From: Winogradskyella vincentii
GTDB lineage: Bacteria; Bacteroidota; Bacteroidia; Flavobacteriales; Flavobacteriaceae
DNA length: 64,000 bases
Reading direction: 5' to 3'
Assembly: GCF_020166345.1 (NCBI RefSeq)
Contig: NZ_JAIUJS010000003.1
Coordinates: 434,001 to 498,000 of the forward strand
In this document: positions 1 to 8,125 of the stretch, piece after piece
Numbering within the stretch: the stretch's first letter is position 1
How the letters are laid out: each line of letters starts with the position of its first letter
Notes under the pieces: model-generated
Database searches by the model: none
What the model saw: only the letters and a program-made list of their open reading frames with translations
Told to the model about the DNA's origin: nothing
Program-made: the position numbers and the translations under genes

Positions 1-2721
1 GGTTATACTTCCTTGATGCAATCCGATGAAAGAAAAGCCATGCAATTCCTTAACTCATTTAAAACGGAATTGGAGAAAACCGTGCCTGTTTTCTACGGCG
101 AAATTGTTCAATACTTTGGCGATGCATGTTTGTTAACATTTGATAGTACAAGTAAGGGCGTTGCATGTGCTAAGACCTTGCAGGAAAATTTTCAAAAGTC
201 TGGACTTCCTATTCGGATTGGGATGCATTTAGGAGAAGTGATATTCACTGAAGACAATGTCTTTGGTGATGGTGTAAACATTGCATCTCGGATTGAATCC
301 ATGGGTGTACCAGGTACAGTTTTGGTTTCAAGTACAGTACGAAATCAGATTAAGAACAAGTCAGAATTCCAGTTAAAGTCGTTAGGTCATTTTGAATATA
401 AGAATCTCGAGGATCCAATTGAAGTATATGCATTGACAAATGAGGGATTAATAGTTCCTGACGTAAATGAACTGCATGGCAAATTCAAATACCCTCAAGA
501 CCTGGAAAAAATCACGTTTTTGCAAAAAATCTGGTCGAAAAAGGTACCTCAAATATTAGTAGCCTACCTTCTCCTCTCTTGGACTGGACTACAAATTCTA
601 GATTGGGCATTAATCCGTTTTGGCATATCGCCACAATGGGCCAAGATATTTTTTATTATTGTTACAGGTATCATACCCTCTATCTTGGTATATCTAAATA
701 ATAAGAAACAAATTCTTCATTGGAATAATAAAATTCCTGAAAAGATTTTCTTCCCTCTTAATTTCGTATTAATTGGATTGGTATTAGTGCTAATGTTTAG
801 AACTGAAGATTTAGGAGCTATCTCAAAAAATATTACCTATATCAATACTGATGGAGAAGTAAAAACACAAGGAATCATTAAATCGGAATTCAAAAAACAG
901 TTTCCTGTTTTTGCTTTTGATCCCATTGACAAAACAGATAGCACTGATTACTGGATAGGATTACAGGCATCTATGAATATATCCTATTTATTGAACCAGG
1001 ATAAGTATTTAACTGCAGCTGAATATGTGCCAGGTATTAAGAGAGCACAAGAAGGTACCTTCTTTACTACCGTTGAGAAAACAGAATTATCCAAGCCATT
1101 TAAAAGCGACTTCTACATTGATGGCCAATATCAATACAAGGATGGGCAATATATTATGATCCCTGCAGTGAAGAATAAGGTCAATGGCAATGTAATAAAA
1201 GAAAAAGAGTTTGCATCTGCTGATTTATTTACTGTGACCGATTCGATTGTTGCTTTCCTGCGAGGAGCTGTTGGTCTCACACCATCTCAAATGGACGAAT
1301 CTTTAGTGCTTGATTTTGATGAGGTGGTGCAATCAAGAAATATTGATGCCATAAAGGAATTTACAATTGGTTATTACACTTATAATTTCGTCCAAATGGA
1401 TAAGGCCATTCAAATGGATACCACTTGGGTTGCACCGGCTAAATTTCTTGTGGAGTTTATAAATTATTATTCATTAGGTGAAATAGAATCTAAAATTCTA
1501 ATTAATCGCATTATGCGACATAGTAATAATCTTCCGTTTCAAGAACAAATTGGCATTCGAGTTCAGAAACATTTAATCTACAAAGAATGGAAGAAAGCGG
1601 AGCAATTGTTAAATCTTCAATTGGAGATAGAGCCCAATAATGAAGATTATAACTTTAGTTTGTCCAATTTATATTTAATAACTGGCCAAATAGATAAGTA
1701 TATTGAACAAGCCCTAACTTACTATAATAACAATCCTGATCTAGCAACTTTAAGAAGTGCTGTAGATGCTTTTCTTTTAAAAGGGGAACCTGAATCCGTT
1801 ATTACTATCGTTGAGCCATTCTTAAAAAAAGACCCAACAAATGTGGTTGCATTAGAACATTTAGCCGAGGCCTATCTTCATTTGAAAGAATATGATCTTG
1901 CAGAAGAAACCATAAATAAAATACTTATAATAAATCCTGAATTTGAACCCACCATGTCTCCATCCTTAGAAGCCATAAATTATATGAAATCTAATGGTAA
2001 ACCAAAAAATGATTTGTCAAAGTTTACGGGACATTTTCGTCTTGATCATTCAGAATTGATTCTCGAGCTAAGTGTATTGGGTGATAATTTGCAAAGTAGA
2101 GGTAAATATCAGGAAGGATTATTTCTCTTTCCATCACGAACAAACACTTTTCAGAGGGGTAAGATAGGTAAAGGACATAGATTTCATTTTCTCGTAGATG
2201 AGCAAAACAATATTTATGCTCAAAAACGATCGGAATATTTTGTAAGAAATAATAATAGAAGCGGATATGATTGGAAGCAAGATTCTATTATCTGGAAAGC
2301 AGAATCACTTCTTAAAAAGGGGCAATACAACGGGGCCTATGAAGCATATAATACTGCAATAACAGCTCATCCAAAGCACTATTATTTAAAAAATCATTTG
2401 GAACATCTTCAATACTTAAAAAGGCATACTGAAGAAGCCGTGCAGAGTAAATTGCAACGCTTTGTAGGGAATTATAGAGAAGCTAGAATCTGGATAGAAG
2501 ACGGGCTTTTGTATTACAAAGAAAATGGAAATGTTAGACAGATATTGAGGCCTATATCTAATAATAGATTTATAACCTTAAGTAGGTACAATTTTATATA
2601 TGAATTTATTGAAGAAAACAATAAAATAGTAGCTGTGAGATCCTTACTTCATGACTTTGAAAAGGATGAGTGGCAATTAAATCGGGACTGGTATTACAAA
2701 CGTACTGTGTTTAAGGATTAA
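1..2721 (+). CDS. Class III adenylate/guanylate cyclase with membrane segments and TPR repeats (5' end outside window)
   Basis: The frame is open to base 1 (it reads GYTSLMQSDE), matching the middle of the usual DIVGYT...MQSDE cyclase start, so the true start and the first metal-binding Asp lie outside the window. The cyclase domain covers about the first 145 residues: a GD metal-site motif (YFGDAC) and VFGDGVNIASRIE with the Asn and Arg transition-state residues. The lysine that usually selects adenine, three residues before the Gly of GD, is Gln here, so ATP versus GTP use is uncertain. Three hydrophobic segments follow (about 180-265), then an extracytoplasmic-looking region and TPR-like repeats (about 500-660). 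Likely makes a cyclic nucleotide in response to a signal sensed by the C-terminal part. Cyclase assignment is firm; the signal is unknown. Confidence 0.85.
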   Translation, partial: GYTSLMQSDERKAMQFLNSFKTELEKTVPVFYGEIVQYFGDACLLTFDSTSKGVACAKTLQENFQKSGLPIRIGMHLGEVIFTEDNVFGDGVNIASRIESMGVPGTVLVSSTVRNQIKNKSEFQLKSLGHFEYKNLEDPIEVYALTNEGLIVPDVNELHGKFKYPQDLEKITFLQKIWSKKVPQILVAYLLLSWTGLQILDWALIRFGISPQWAKIFFIIVTGIIPSILVYLNNKKQILHWNNKIPEKIFFPLNFVLIGLVLVLMFRTEDLGAISKNITYINTDGEVKTQGIIKSEFKKQFPVFAFDPIDKTDSTDYWIGLQASMNISYLLNQDKYLTAAEYVPGIKRAQEGTFFTTVEKTELSKPFKSDFYIDGQYQYKDGQYIMIPAVKNKVNGNVIKEKEFASADLFTVTDSIVAFLRGAVGLTPSQMDESLVLDFDEVVQSRNIDAIKEFTIGYYTYNFVQMDKAIQMDTTWVAPAKFLVEFINYYSLGEIESKILINRIMRHSNNLPFQEQIGIRVQKHLIYKEWKKAEQLLNLQLEIEPNNEDYNFSLSNLYLITGQIDKYIEQALTYYNNNPDLATLRSAVDAFLLKGEPESVITIVEPFLKKDPTNVVALEHLAEAYLHLKEYDLAEETINKILIINPEFEPTMSPSLEAINYMKSNGKPKNDLSKFTGHFRLDHSELILELSVLGDNLQSRGKYQEGLFLFPSRTNTFQRGKIGKGHRFHFLVDEQNNIYAQKRSEYFVRNNNRSGYDWKQDSIIWKAESLLKKGQYNGAYEAYNTAITAHPKHYYLKNHLEHLQYLKRHTEEAVQSKLQRFVGNYREARIWIEDGLLYYKENGNVRQILRPISNNRFITLSRYNFIYEFIEENNKIVAVRSLLHDFEKDEWQLNRDWYYKRTVFKD

Positions 2722-2751
2722 CACAGTAATTCTCAATTAAATATTAAAACA

Positions 2752-2773
2752 AAAGAGGGCTTCTGCCCTCTTT
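2752..2773. terminator. Bidirectional intrinsic terminator between cyclase and hsp20
   Basis: A perfect 9-bp stem (AAAGAGGGC / GCCCTCTTT) with a TTCT loop, A-rich before and a T run after. It lies between the convergent cyclase and hsp20 genes and can serve both. Confidence 0.85.
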
Positions 2774-2795
2774 TTTGCTATTAACCCTTAACCAA

Positions 2796-3272
2796 CTATG
2801 AAACTTTAATTGTTCTTGGAGGTCGTTGTTTAGCCTCTTCCTTCTTAGGAAGATGAATACTCAGAATCCCATCGTTGTATTTGGCTTCAATCTTATTTTC
2901 ATTAATGGTCTCTGGCAAATTAAAGCTTCGCTTAAATGCAGAGTAACCAAACTCCTTCCTTGTAAAATTCTCATTTTCATGTGTATGCTCTTCACTAGAC
3001 TCTGTTGAGATAGACAGCAATTGATTGTCTAAATTAATATTAAAGTCAGATTTTTTCATTCCAGGTACTGCCATATCAACAAAGTAAGCATCAGCTGTTT
3101 CTCTAATATTTACTTGAGGCATCGTCATACCTGTGCTAAAATTTGAAGTTAAAACAGAAGGAAGTTCTCTGTTAAAAATGTCGTCAATCCAACTGGACCA
3201 ACTTGGAAAGTTTAAGTTTGAATTTGTGTTGCTTAAACTCCCGTTTTTAGGAACACTAACTAAATTGCTCAT
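2796..3272 (-). CDS. Small heat-shock protein, Hsp20/alpha-crystallin family
   Basis: ATP-independent holdase chaperone that binds unfolding proteins in the cytoplasm. The alpha-crystallin domain runs from about residue 50 (VNIRETADAYFVDMAVPGM) to the signature NDGILSIHLPK near residue 135. The C-terminal tail carries an I-x-V type oligomerisation motif (TIKV). The length of 158 residues is normal. Transcribed alone and convergent with the cyclase; a predicted sigma-54 promoter and a 5' UTR hairpin lie upstream. Family assignment is firm. Confidence 0.93.
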   Translation of the reverse strand: MSNLVSVPKNGSLSNTNSNLNFPSWSSWIDDIFNRELPSVLTSNFSTGMTMPQVNIRETADAYFVDMAVPGMKKSDFNINLDNQLLSISTESSEEHTHENENFTRKEFGYSAFKRSFNLPETINENKIEAKYNDGILSIHLPKKEEAKQRPPRTIKVS

Positions 3273-3308
3273 AATAACAAAATTTTAAATTAAACATTAT
3301 TTCAAACC

Positions 3309-3329
3309 AGAGATCAGGCTATGATCTCT
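3309..3329 (-). promoter_or_regulatory. Perfect inverted repeat at predicted 5' end of hsp20 mRNA
   Basis: AGAGATCA, loop GGCTA, TGATCTCT: an 8-bp perfect stem 37 bp upstream of the hsp20 start codon and just downstream of the predicted transcription start. It could be an RNA hairpin that protects the 5' end or influences translation, or a DNA operator. No function is proven. Confidence 0.45.
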
Positions 3330-3343
3330 TTAGAAAATTCTTG

Positions 3344-3359
3344 GCAAAAAAAATGCCAA
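3344..3359 (-). promoter_or_regulatory. Predicted sigma-54 (-24/-12) promoter of hsp20
   Basis: Read on the minus strand the site is TTGGCA, eight T, GC. It matches the sigma-54 consensus YTGGCAYNNNNNTTGC, with GG and GC at exactly the required 10-base separation. The -12 GC is about 72 bp from the start codon, giving a 5' UTR of roughly 60 bases. The site is nearly palindromic (TTGGCA / TGCCAA), so the plus strand matches less well. An enhancer-binding activator site was not identified. Confidence 0.6.
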
Positions 3360-3468
3360 ACTTAATTTCTGTCAGATTGACATTTCTAATAGCTAATAGT
3401 GGTTGTCTTTAAAACCAATTATTAATTTCTTTATATAAAGTCGTCAAGAAATTAAACTATAGTGTTGT

Positions 3469-3891
3469 TTAAAATGCCACAACTACAGGACATAATTGAC
3501 CTCCTGTTTCAGTAGAACCTCCTATAATTTCGAGATCACCTAATAAATATCCAGGACCACCATACATTGTGTTTGGTGTACCAATATCAAAGTCGCCTCC
3601 TGTTGGGTTAGACGAATCAAAAACCATTGCGGCATTACTGTTTGGAAATGCCAATGTAATGCCTTCTAATAGGGCATTTTTAAAAGGTTCAGTAATTACT
3701 ATCTCAGAAACCATGTCACCTGGATTGAATTCCTCAAAATCAATTAAAAACGACTCTGTAACCAAATAGTCTTGGTTAATATCGTAAATAAATGAAGGCT
3801 CAGCATTTAATTGTGTATTAAAATCGGGTTCGGTTTCACAGGCAAAAAGTAAACATAACATTGCCAATGCAAATTAGGGCAACTTTTTCAT
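3469..3891 (-). pseudogene. Small lipoprotein gene with a stop codon inside its signal peptide
   Basis: From ATG at 3891 the reading is MKKLP, TAA (3874-3876), then FALAMLCLLFAC in the same frame: a lipoprotein signal peptide with lipobox LFAC interrupted by one stop. A CAA-to-TAA change would explain it. Translation could restart at the TTG (3867) or ATG (3861), but the product would have only a very short hydrophobic leader. The mature part (about 120 residues) has a Gly/Pro/Thr-rich stretch (GGDFDIGTPN, MYGGPG) resembling flavobacterial surface proteins, and ends in an odd CPVVVAF tail that may be a second lesion. Function unknown. Confidence 0.55.
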
Positions 3892-3946
3892 GATAGATTA
3901 AATTTTAAGATCTGGGCTATTAAAATTAAGAAAAAATAGCGCAACA

Positions 3947-3981
3947 GCTTGCATTTCATCGAATAGTGAAATGGCACAAGC
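3947..3981. other. Stem-loop in the lipoprotein/DUF6090 intergenic region
   Basis: GCTTG-CATTTCA, loop TCGAATAG, TGAAATG-(GCA bulge)-CAAGC: 12 base pairs with one bulge. It lies in the 264-bp space between the divergent lipoprotein pseudogene and the first DUF6090 gene. There is no T run, so it is not a classical terminator. The rest of the gap shows no coding potential. Confidence 0.4.
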
Positions 3982-4134
3982 CTACCTTAATATTATGATT
4001 ATAAACTAATTAGATAAAAAATTAGTCACTATATTACAACGTGCTCACAATTTACTTAAGAAATTCTTCTGGCTTATTAATGTTTGCTAACTTAGTGCAA
4101 ATACAACTACTCATAGTCGAGACTGTTGTGCTTT

Positions 4135-4152
4135 ATTATGACCAACCAATAA
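4135..4152 (+). repeat. 18-bp leader repeat before DUF6090 gene (copy 1)
   Basis: The sequence ATTATG followed by ACCAACCAATAA ends 3 bp before the DUF6090 start codon. It recurs with one mismatch at 6440-6457 before another DUF6090 gene, so the duplicated unit includes non-coding leader DNA. Confidence 0.6.
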
Positions 4153-4155
4153 AAA

Positions 4156-4950
4156 ATGATAAAATTCTTCCGGAAAATACGCTATGACCTTATTGAAAAA
4201 AATAAAACTGGAAAGTATTTAAATTACGCCATTGGTGAAATCATACTTGTTGTTATTGGTATATTAATTGCCCTTCAGATCAATAATTGGAATGAAGAAA
4301 GAAAGTCTAATGAACAAATCCATGCTCTATTAGACAACTTGAAGACGTCTATTGAAGAAGATAAGGAATATCTCAATACAACTGCAGTCCTTCACGAATT
4401 TAGGTCTAATTCATTATCACGCTTATATCATTACGCACTCAATAAAAAAGAACCTAATTCACCCGTAAGACCAATTTCTAAACTCGAGAATAACACAATT
4501 TGGAAAGGGTCTTATCCAGATTCTGTGAACTTGGACTTTGCCAACCTAACCATAATATATTCAGGTATACATGATGATGTTGTTATCAATAAGAATGTTC
4601 TAGATGAGTTGAAGAATACCGGATTATTCTCAGAATTGAAAAATGACGCGCTTAAGGAATCTATTAATACCTACTACAGCTTTGTGAATAGTAATTTTTT
4701 GATAGATGATTGGAACAAAGATCTAAGCATTTCCTGGAGGCATTTTTTAAGAGATAAATATGACGTTTTGACTATGGAATTATATAACATTAATAGTCCT
4801 TACGACCTGGTTAGAAAGAATGAACCAATTCAAACTAGAATTCACGAAATGATTGGACCAGCAAGATTTCGTTCTAGTAATGCAACAAAGGCAATTAAAC
4901 TTGCTGAATACTTACTAATTGAAATTGATAAATATCAAAATAAAAAATAA
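4156..4950 (+). CDS. DUF6090 family membrane protein
   Basis: The N-terminal 50 residues are the family hallmark: a basic start MIKFFRKIR, then KTGKYxxYAIGEIxLVVIGILIALxINNWNE, i.e. a short cytoplasmic head and one membrane helix (about residues 24-43). The rest, about 210 residues, is predicted extracytoplasmic, charged and helical. Function of the family is unknown; flavobacterial genomes often hold several copies in tandem. Here it heads a patch with three further copies or fragments of the same N-terminal module (5562, 6101, 6485). The C-terminal part differs from that of the 6485 copy. Confidence 0.8.
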   Translation: MIKFFRKIRYDLIEKNKTGKYLNYAIGEIILVVIGILIALQINNWNEERKSNEQIHALLDNLKTSIEEDKEYLNTTAVLHEFRSNSLSRLYHYALNKKEPNSPVRPISKLENNTIWKGSYPDSVNLDFANLTIIYSGIHDDVVINKNVLDELKNTGLFSELKNDALKESINTYYSFVNSNFLIDDWNKDLSISWRHFLRDKYDVLTMELYNINSPYDLVRKNEPIQTRIHEMIGPARFRSSNATKAIKLAEYLLIEIDKYQNKK

Positions 4951-4986
4951 CCAAAGCACGACCACGCACATAGTTCGTTGTACTCA

Positions 4987-5508
4987 ATGAAAACAAATTC
5001 AATGAAAACAAAAATTATTCTAATTCTGGCTTTTCCCATTTTATTCTTTGCAGGATTAATTACAGGACAACATAACGGTTTTGAAAATAAAGAAGACGGT
5101 AAAATCATTGGTCTCAATCATGTAGGAATAAGAGTCTCCAACTTTGATAAAACCTCAAAATTTTATGAAGAAACAATGGGTTTTCCTATGATTTATAGAT
5201 TTAACAATGATAAGGGTGAACTCATATTTGCATATTTTCAAATAAATAAATCAACATTTATAGAGCTAATGCCAGCAAATGAAGAGCATCCTGAAGGAAT
5301 AGACCACTTTGGTTTAGAAACTCAAAATAATGAAGGAGTTGTTAGTGAATTTCACAACTTAGGAATTCAATGCACAAAATCAAGTGTAAGTCCCTTTACT
5401 CATGTTAATATTGCTCATGCCAAAGATGTAAACGGAGTTTATTTTGAAATTATTGAAGCAATAGAAGGATCTGATTTAAGACGTGTTATGGACAATTGGA
5501 AAGAATAA
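4987..5508 (+). CDS. Exported VOC (glyoxalase/bleomycin-resistance fold) protein
   Basis: Two ATGs (4987 and 5002) are possible starts; both precede a hydrophobic segment (IILILAFPILFFAGLITG) that looks like a signal peptide or membrane anchor. The mature part is a VOC domain beginning GLNHVGIRVSNFDKTSKFYEETMGF, with typical beta-alpha-beta-beta-beta pattern and likely metal ligands His (LNHVG), Glu (FIELMP), His (GIDHFG) and Glu (YFEII). It could be a dioxygenase, epimerase or glyoxalase-like enzyme acting outside the cytoplasm; the substrate is unknown. It sits between DUF6090 genes with no clear functional link. Confidence 0.75.
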   Translation: MKTNSMKTKIILILAFPILFFAGLITGQHNGFENKEDGKIIGLNHVGIRVSNFDKTSKFYEETMGFPMIYRFNNDKGELIFAYFQINKSTFIELMPANEEHPEGIDHFGLETQNNEGVVSEFHNLGIQCTKSSVSPFTHVNIAHAKDVNGVYFEIIEAIEGSDLRRVMDNWKE

Positions 5509-5561
5509 AATATAACAGGGTACAAGAATGTTTATACATCCTAATAACAAACTACTAAACA

Positions 5562-5600
5562 ATGATAAAGTTCTTTCGTAAAATTCGATAAAACTTGCTT
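5562..5600 (+). pseudogene. Remnant of a DUF6090 N-terminus
   Basis: ATG at 5562 reads MIKFFRKIR then TAA (5589-5591), then NLL, in frame with the membrane-protein start at 5601 (MENK). This is the start of a DUF6090 gene, very like the copy at 6101 (MIKFFRRIRQHLLMENK), now broken by a stop. The membrane-protein ORF thus appears to have been joined behind a captured DUF6090 leader. Confidence 0.6.
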
Positions 5601-6104
5601 ATGGAAAATAAAGATTTGGTAATGGAAGAAAAGGAATTAAGCAACAGGCAAGGATTACTTCAACGCGCTATGCATTTTGCCAAAATTCCCATATTAGTAA
5701 GTCTATTTATAACACCTGTTCGTTTTTTACTAGAATTAGCTGGTCTACCTGAATATGCAATTTTTATTATTGGACTGCTATGGCTGACCTTAGCCTTTTC
5801 TGTTTATTGGGGAATTAAACTATATAAAGAGAAGAAAGCTTACCTCCTACTGCTATTAAGTTTAATAATATTTGCACCTGTTTCGAGGCTCACTGTTGTA
5901 GTGGCTTGGTGGGTTGATATAAAATGGGAGCTCGGAACCCATTACGGTCTCTACTTTGATAGCTTCGGAGAAACGCTTTTAAACCAAGGCGTTTATGGAG
6001 CCCTGGTTCAAATTATTCCTGGGTTTTTACTTGGTGCCTTAACCATAGTTTTTATGCGATACAGAAAGTCTGTTGCAAAGCAAACTAATAATATTAATCA
6101 ATGA
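5601..6104 (+). CDS. Four-helix integral membrane protein, unknown function
   Basis: Hydrophobic segments lie at about residues 27-47, 53-73, 82-105 and 135-158, followed by a short basic tail. No motif of a known transporter or enzyme was recognised. The start at 5601 (ATG) lies in frame behind a DUF6090 remnant; an ATG at 5622 is an alternative. The stop overlaps the ATG of the truncated DUF6090 gene (ATGA at 6101-6104), suggesting co-transcription. The N-terminal dozen residues may come from the remnant rather than from the original gene. Confidence 0.65.
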   Translation: MENKDLVMEEKELSNRQGLLQRAMHFAKIPILVSLFITPVRFLLELAGLPEYAIFIIGLLWLTLAFSVYWGIKLYKEKKAYLLLLLSLIIFAPVSRLTVVVAWWVDIKWELGTHYGLYFDSFGETLLNQGVYGALVQIIPGFLLGALTIVFMRYRKSVAKQTNNINQ

Positions 6105-6307
6105 TAAAGTTCTTTCGCCGAATCCGGCAACATCTTCTTATGGAAAACAAAACTGGTAAGTATTTTAAATATGCCATTGGCGAAATCATCCTTGTCGTTA
6201 TAGGGATTTTGATTGCCTTACAGATCAATAACTGGAATTCGAACAGAAAAGCGTACAACCAAGAACTTGAGCTTTATTCTAATCCTCTCTTGGACAGTAG
6301 GACTTAA
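6101..6307 (+). pseudogene. Truncated DUF6090 gene
   Basis: The first 46 residues match the DUF6090 head and membrane helix (MIKFFRRIRQHLL, KTGKY, AIGEIILVVIGILIALQINNWN). After that only about 20 unrelated residues follow before a stop, instead of the usual 180-220. The following 177 bp contain no continuation. Likely a dead fragment, although a 68-residue single-helix protein could still be made. Confidence 0.65.
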
Positions 6308-6439
6308 TTTCAAAATGAAAAGCAAAAACGCTAGGCTCAGTGAGATTAATTAATAGAGTTTTTAAGTGCCAATAGAAAATTCTTCTACAATTCACTATCT
6401 TTAGGTTACGATGAATTCAAAGCTAGGCCATTGTACTTC

Positions 6440-6457
6440 ATTATAACCAACCAATAA
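6440..6457 (+). repeat. 18-bp leader repeat before DUF6090 gene (copy 2)
   Basis: ATTATA followed by ACCAACCAATAA, one mismatch from 4135-4152. Here it is 27 bp from the start codon instead of 3, so extra bases separate leader and gene. Confidence 0.6.
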
Positions 6458-6484
6458 GATTCCTGCTTTCTCGGGAAATAGTAT

Positions 6485-7189
6485 ATGATAAAATTCTTTC
6501 GGAAAATTAGACAAAATTTGCTTTCAGAAGGTAAAACAGGCAAGTATATAAAGTACGCAATTGGAGAAATACTTTTAGTAGTGATAGGGATTTTAATTGC
6601 ACTGTCAATAAATAATTGGAATGAGGAAAGAAAAAACAGACTTAAAGAAGCTGTCTATTTAGAAGGTATAAAGACTGATCTTACCAATGATATAAGATAT
6701 ATAGATTTTCTCATCCCATTTAACAATAGAAGATTAAAGAAATATGCCAGGCTAGATTCTCTTGTTCTGTTAAAATCAGATAAAATATTTGAAATTGAGT
6801 TTTCTGAGATTTTTAAACTGTCTGAACAAACCGGTACGTTTTATCCGCGCAGCGGAGCCTATTCCTCTTTAATTAGTGAAAACTCAGCAGGATTGATTCA
6901 GAATAAAGAATTATTATCAAATATAAAGAATGTGTACGATATCCAATACGTTAGAGCAAGTCTTCTTGGCCAGGAACTCGATGATATTTCTACAAAAATT
7001 AAATGGGAAAGACGATTAGATTTTCGCCAAAAATTAGAAGGCTATAATCTTGAAGATTACGACGCTCTATTTGCAGATTTAGGTGAAATGGATCGTAATA
7101 TTAATAAATTCACTAATCGGATGAATGGGCTTAAGAAACGTATTAATGAGTGCATTGAAAATATTGATATCGAATTAGATAAAAAATAA
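6485..7189 (+). CDS. DUF6090 family membrane protein
   Basis: This is a full-length copy of 234 residues. The head and membrane helix (about residues 24-43, GEILLVVIGILIALSINNWNE) are nearly identical to the 4156 copy, while the extracytoplasmic part shows little similarity to it. The C-terminal half is helical and highly charged. Function unknown. The gene is preceded by the leader repeat at 6440 and followed by an 80-bp gap before the next operon. Confidence 0.8.
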   Translation: MIKFFRKIRQNLLSEGKTGKYIKYAIGEILLVVIGILIALSINNWNEERKNRLKEAVYLEGIKTDLTNDIRYIDFLIPFNNRRLKKYARLDSLVLLKSDKIFEIEFSEIFKLSEQTGTFYPRSGAYSSLISENSAGLIQNKELLSNIKNVYDIQYVRASLLGQELDDISTKIKWERRLDFRQKLEGYNLEDYDALFADLGEMDRNINKFTNRMNGLKKRINECIENIDIELDKK

Positions 7190-7269
7190 GGAAAATAAAT
7201 GTTGTTTTAGCTAATTGTATCTCAATTCCATATCATACCTTAACATATACAAAATTAGAATTATTATCT

Positions 7270-7749
7270 ATGGAATATTTTACCCTAGCAAGAGTAATTC
7301 ATGTAATAGCAGTCATTCTATGGATTGGCGGTGTATCAATGGTAACAACCGTTTTAATTCCTGCAATTAAAAAAATGAAATCAAAGGAAGAGCAAATCAA
7401 AACCTTTGAGGCCATCGAAGGAAAATTTGCAATACAGGCAAAAGTTACTACGGTTCTAACAGGGCTTTCAGGGTTTTATATGCTATATGAGATGAATGCG
7501 TGGAATAGATATCTAGATTTTCGGTTTTGGTGGGTACACGCTATGACATTAGTATGGATTATTTTTACGCTGATACTTTTTGTACTTGAACCATTTATAC
7601 TTCATAAAGTGTTTGAGAAATATGCTAATAAAAATCCTGAAAAAACCTTTAGTATAATGCATAGGCTTCATTGGGTGTTGTTAATATTAAGTTTAATAAC
7701 TACAGCAGGAGCAGTTGCAGGAAGTCATGGTTGGTTTTGGACAAAATAA
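7270..7749 (+). CDS. Four-helix membrane protein, possibly CopD/heme-binding-like
   Basis: Four hydrophobic segments are visible (about residues 5-28, 52-72, 87-111, 132-153). Conserved-looking His and Trp residues lie at membrane ends (RVIHVIAVILWIGG, WWVHAMTL, RLHWVLL), a pattern shared with CopD- and HemJ-like membrane proteins, so heme or metal binding is possible. That is inference. It heads a run of four same-strand genes ended by the terminator at 9187, with 11 bp to the cupin gene. The exact role is unknown. Confidence 0.6.
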   Translation: MEYFTLARVIHVIAVILWIGGVSMVTTVLIPAIKKMKSKEEQIKTFEAIEGKFAIQAKVTTVLTGLSGFYMLYEMNAWNRYLDFRFWWVHAMTLVWIIFTLILFVLEPFILHKVFEKYANKNPEKTFSIMHRLHWVLLILSLITTAGAVAGSHGWFWTK

Positions 7750-7760
7750 AATTATAACAG

Positions 7761-8087
7761 ATGAAACAAAATATTAAATTCGCAGAAGTACACACTTTAA
7801 AAACCAGCATAGAATATGCACAAGGTGCAACTGTAAGTAAAATTGTAACTAAGAATAATTGTGGGTCTACAACATTGTTTTCTTTTGATAAAGGGCAAAA
7901 TCTAAGCGAACATACCGCACCTTTTGATGCCATTGCTATTATTCTAGATGGAAAATGTAAAATCTCAATTGCAGGAAAAAGTAATACGCTAACAGAAGGG
8001 CAAATGATAGTTATGCCCGCAAATATACCTCATGCCTTAGAGGCTATAGAAGCCTTTAAAATGATGCTTGTTATGTTAAAAGCATAG
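7761..8087 (+). CDS. Small cupin-domain protein
   Basis: A single cupin fold of 108 residues: the first motif region FDKGQNLSEHTAPFDAIAIILDG and the second TEGQMIVMPANIPHALEA. Histidines in both motifs (SEH, PHAL) are candidates for metal binding. Small cupins of this type bind a metal and act as sensors, isomerases or dioxygenases; nothing shows which. It lies 11 bp after the membrane protein and 38 bp before the DUF1295 gene. Confidence 0.8.
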   Translation: MKQNIKFAEVHTLKTSIEYAQGATVSKIVTKNNCGSTTLFSFDKGQNLSEHTAPFDAIAIILDGKCKISIAGKSNTLTEGQMIVMPANIPHALEAIEAFKMMLVMLKA

Positions 8088-8125
8088 TCAAGACCTCTGT
8101 ATTATATTATAACTAACAATAACAA

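Noticed and set aside
3341..3359. Plus-strand sigma-54 promoter at the same palindrome
   Set aside because: The plus-strand reading has ATGC rather than TTGC at -12, and no plus-strand gene follows; the minus-strand hsp20 fits better.
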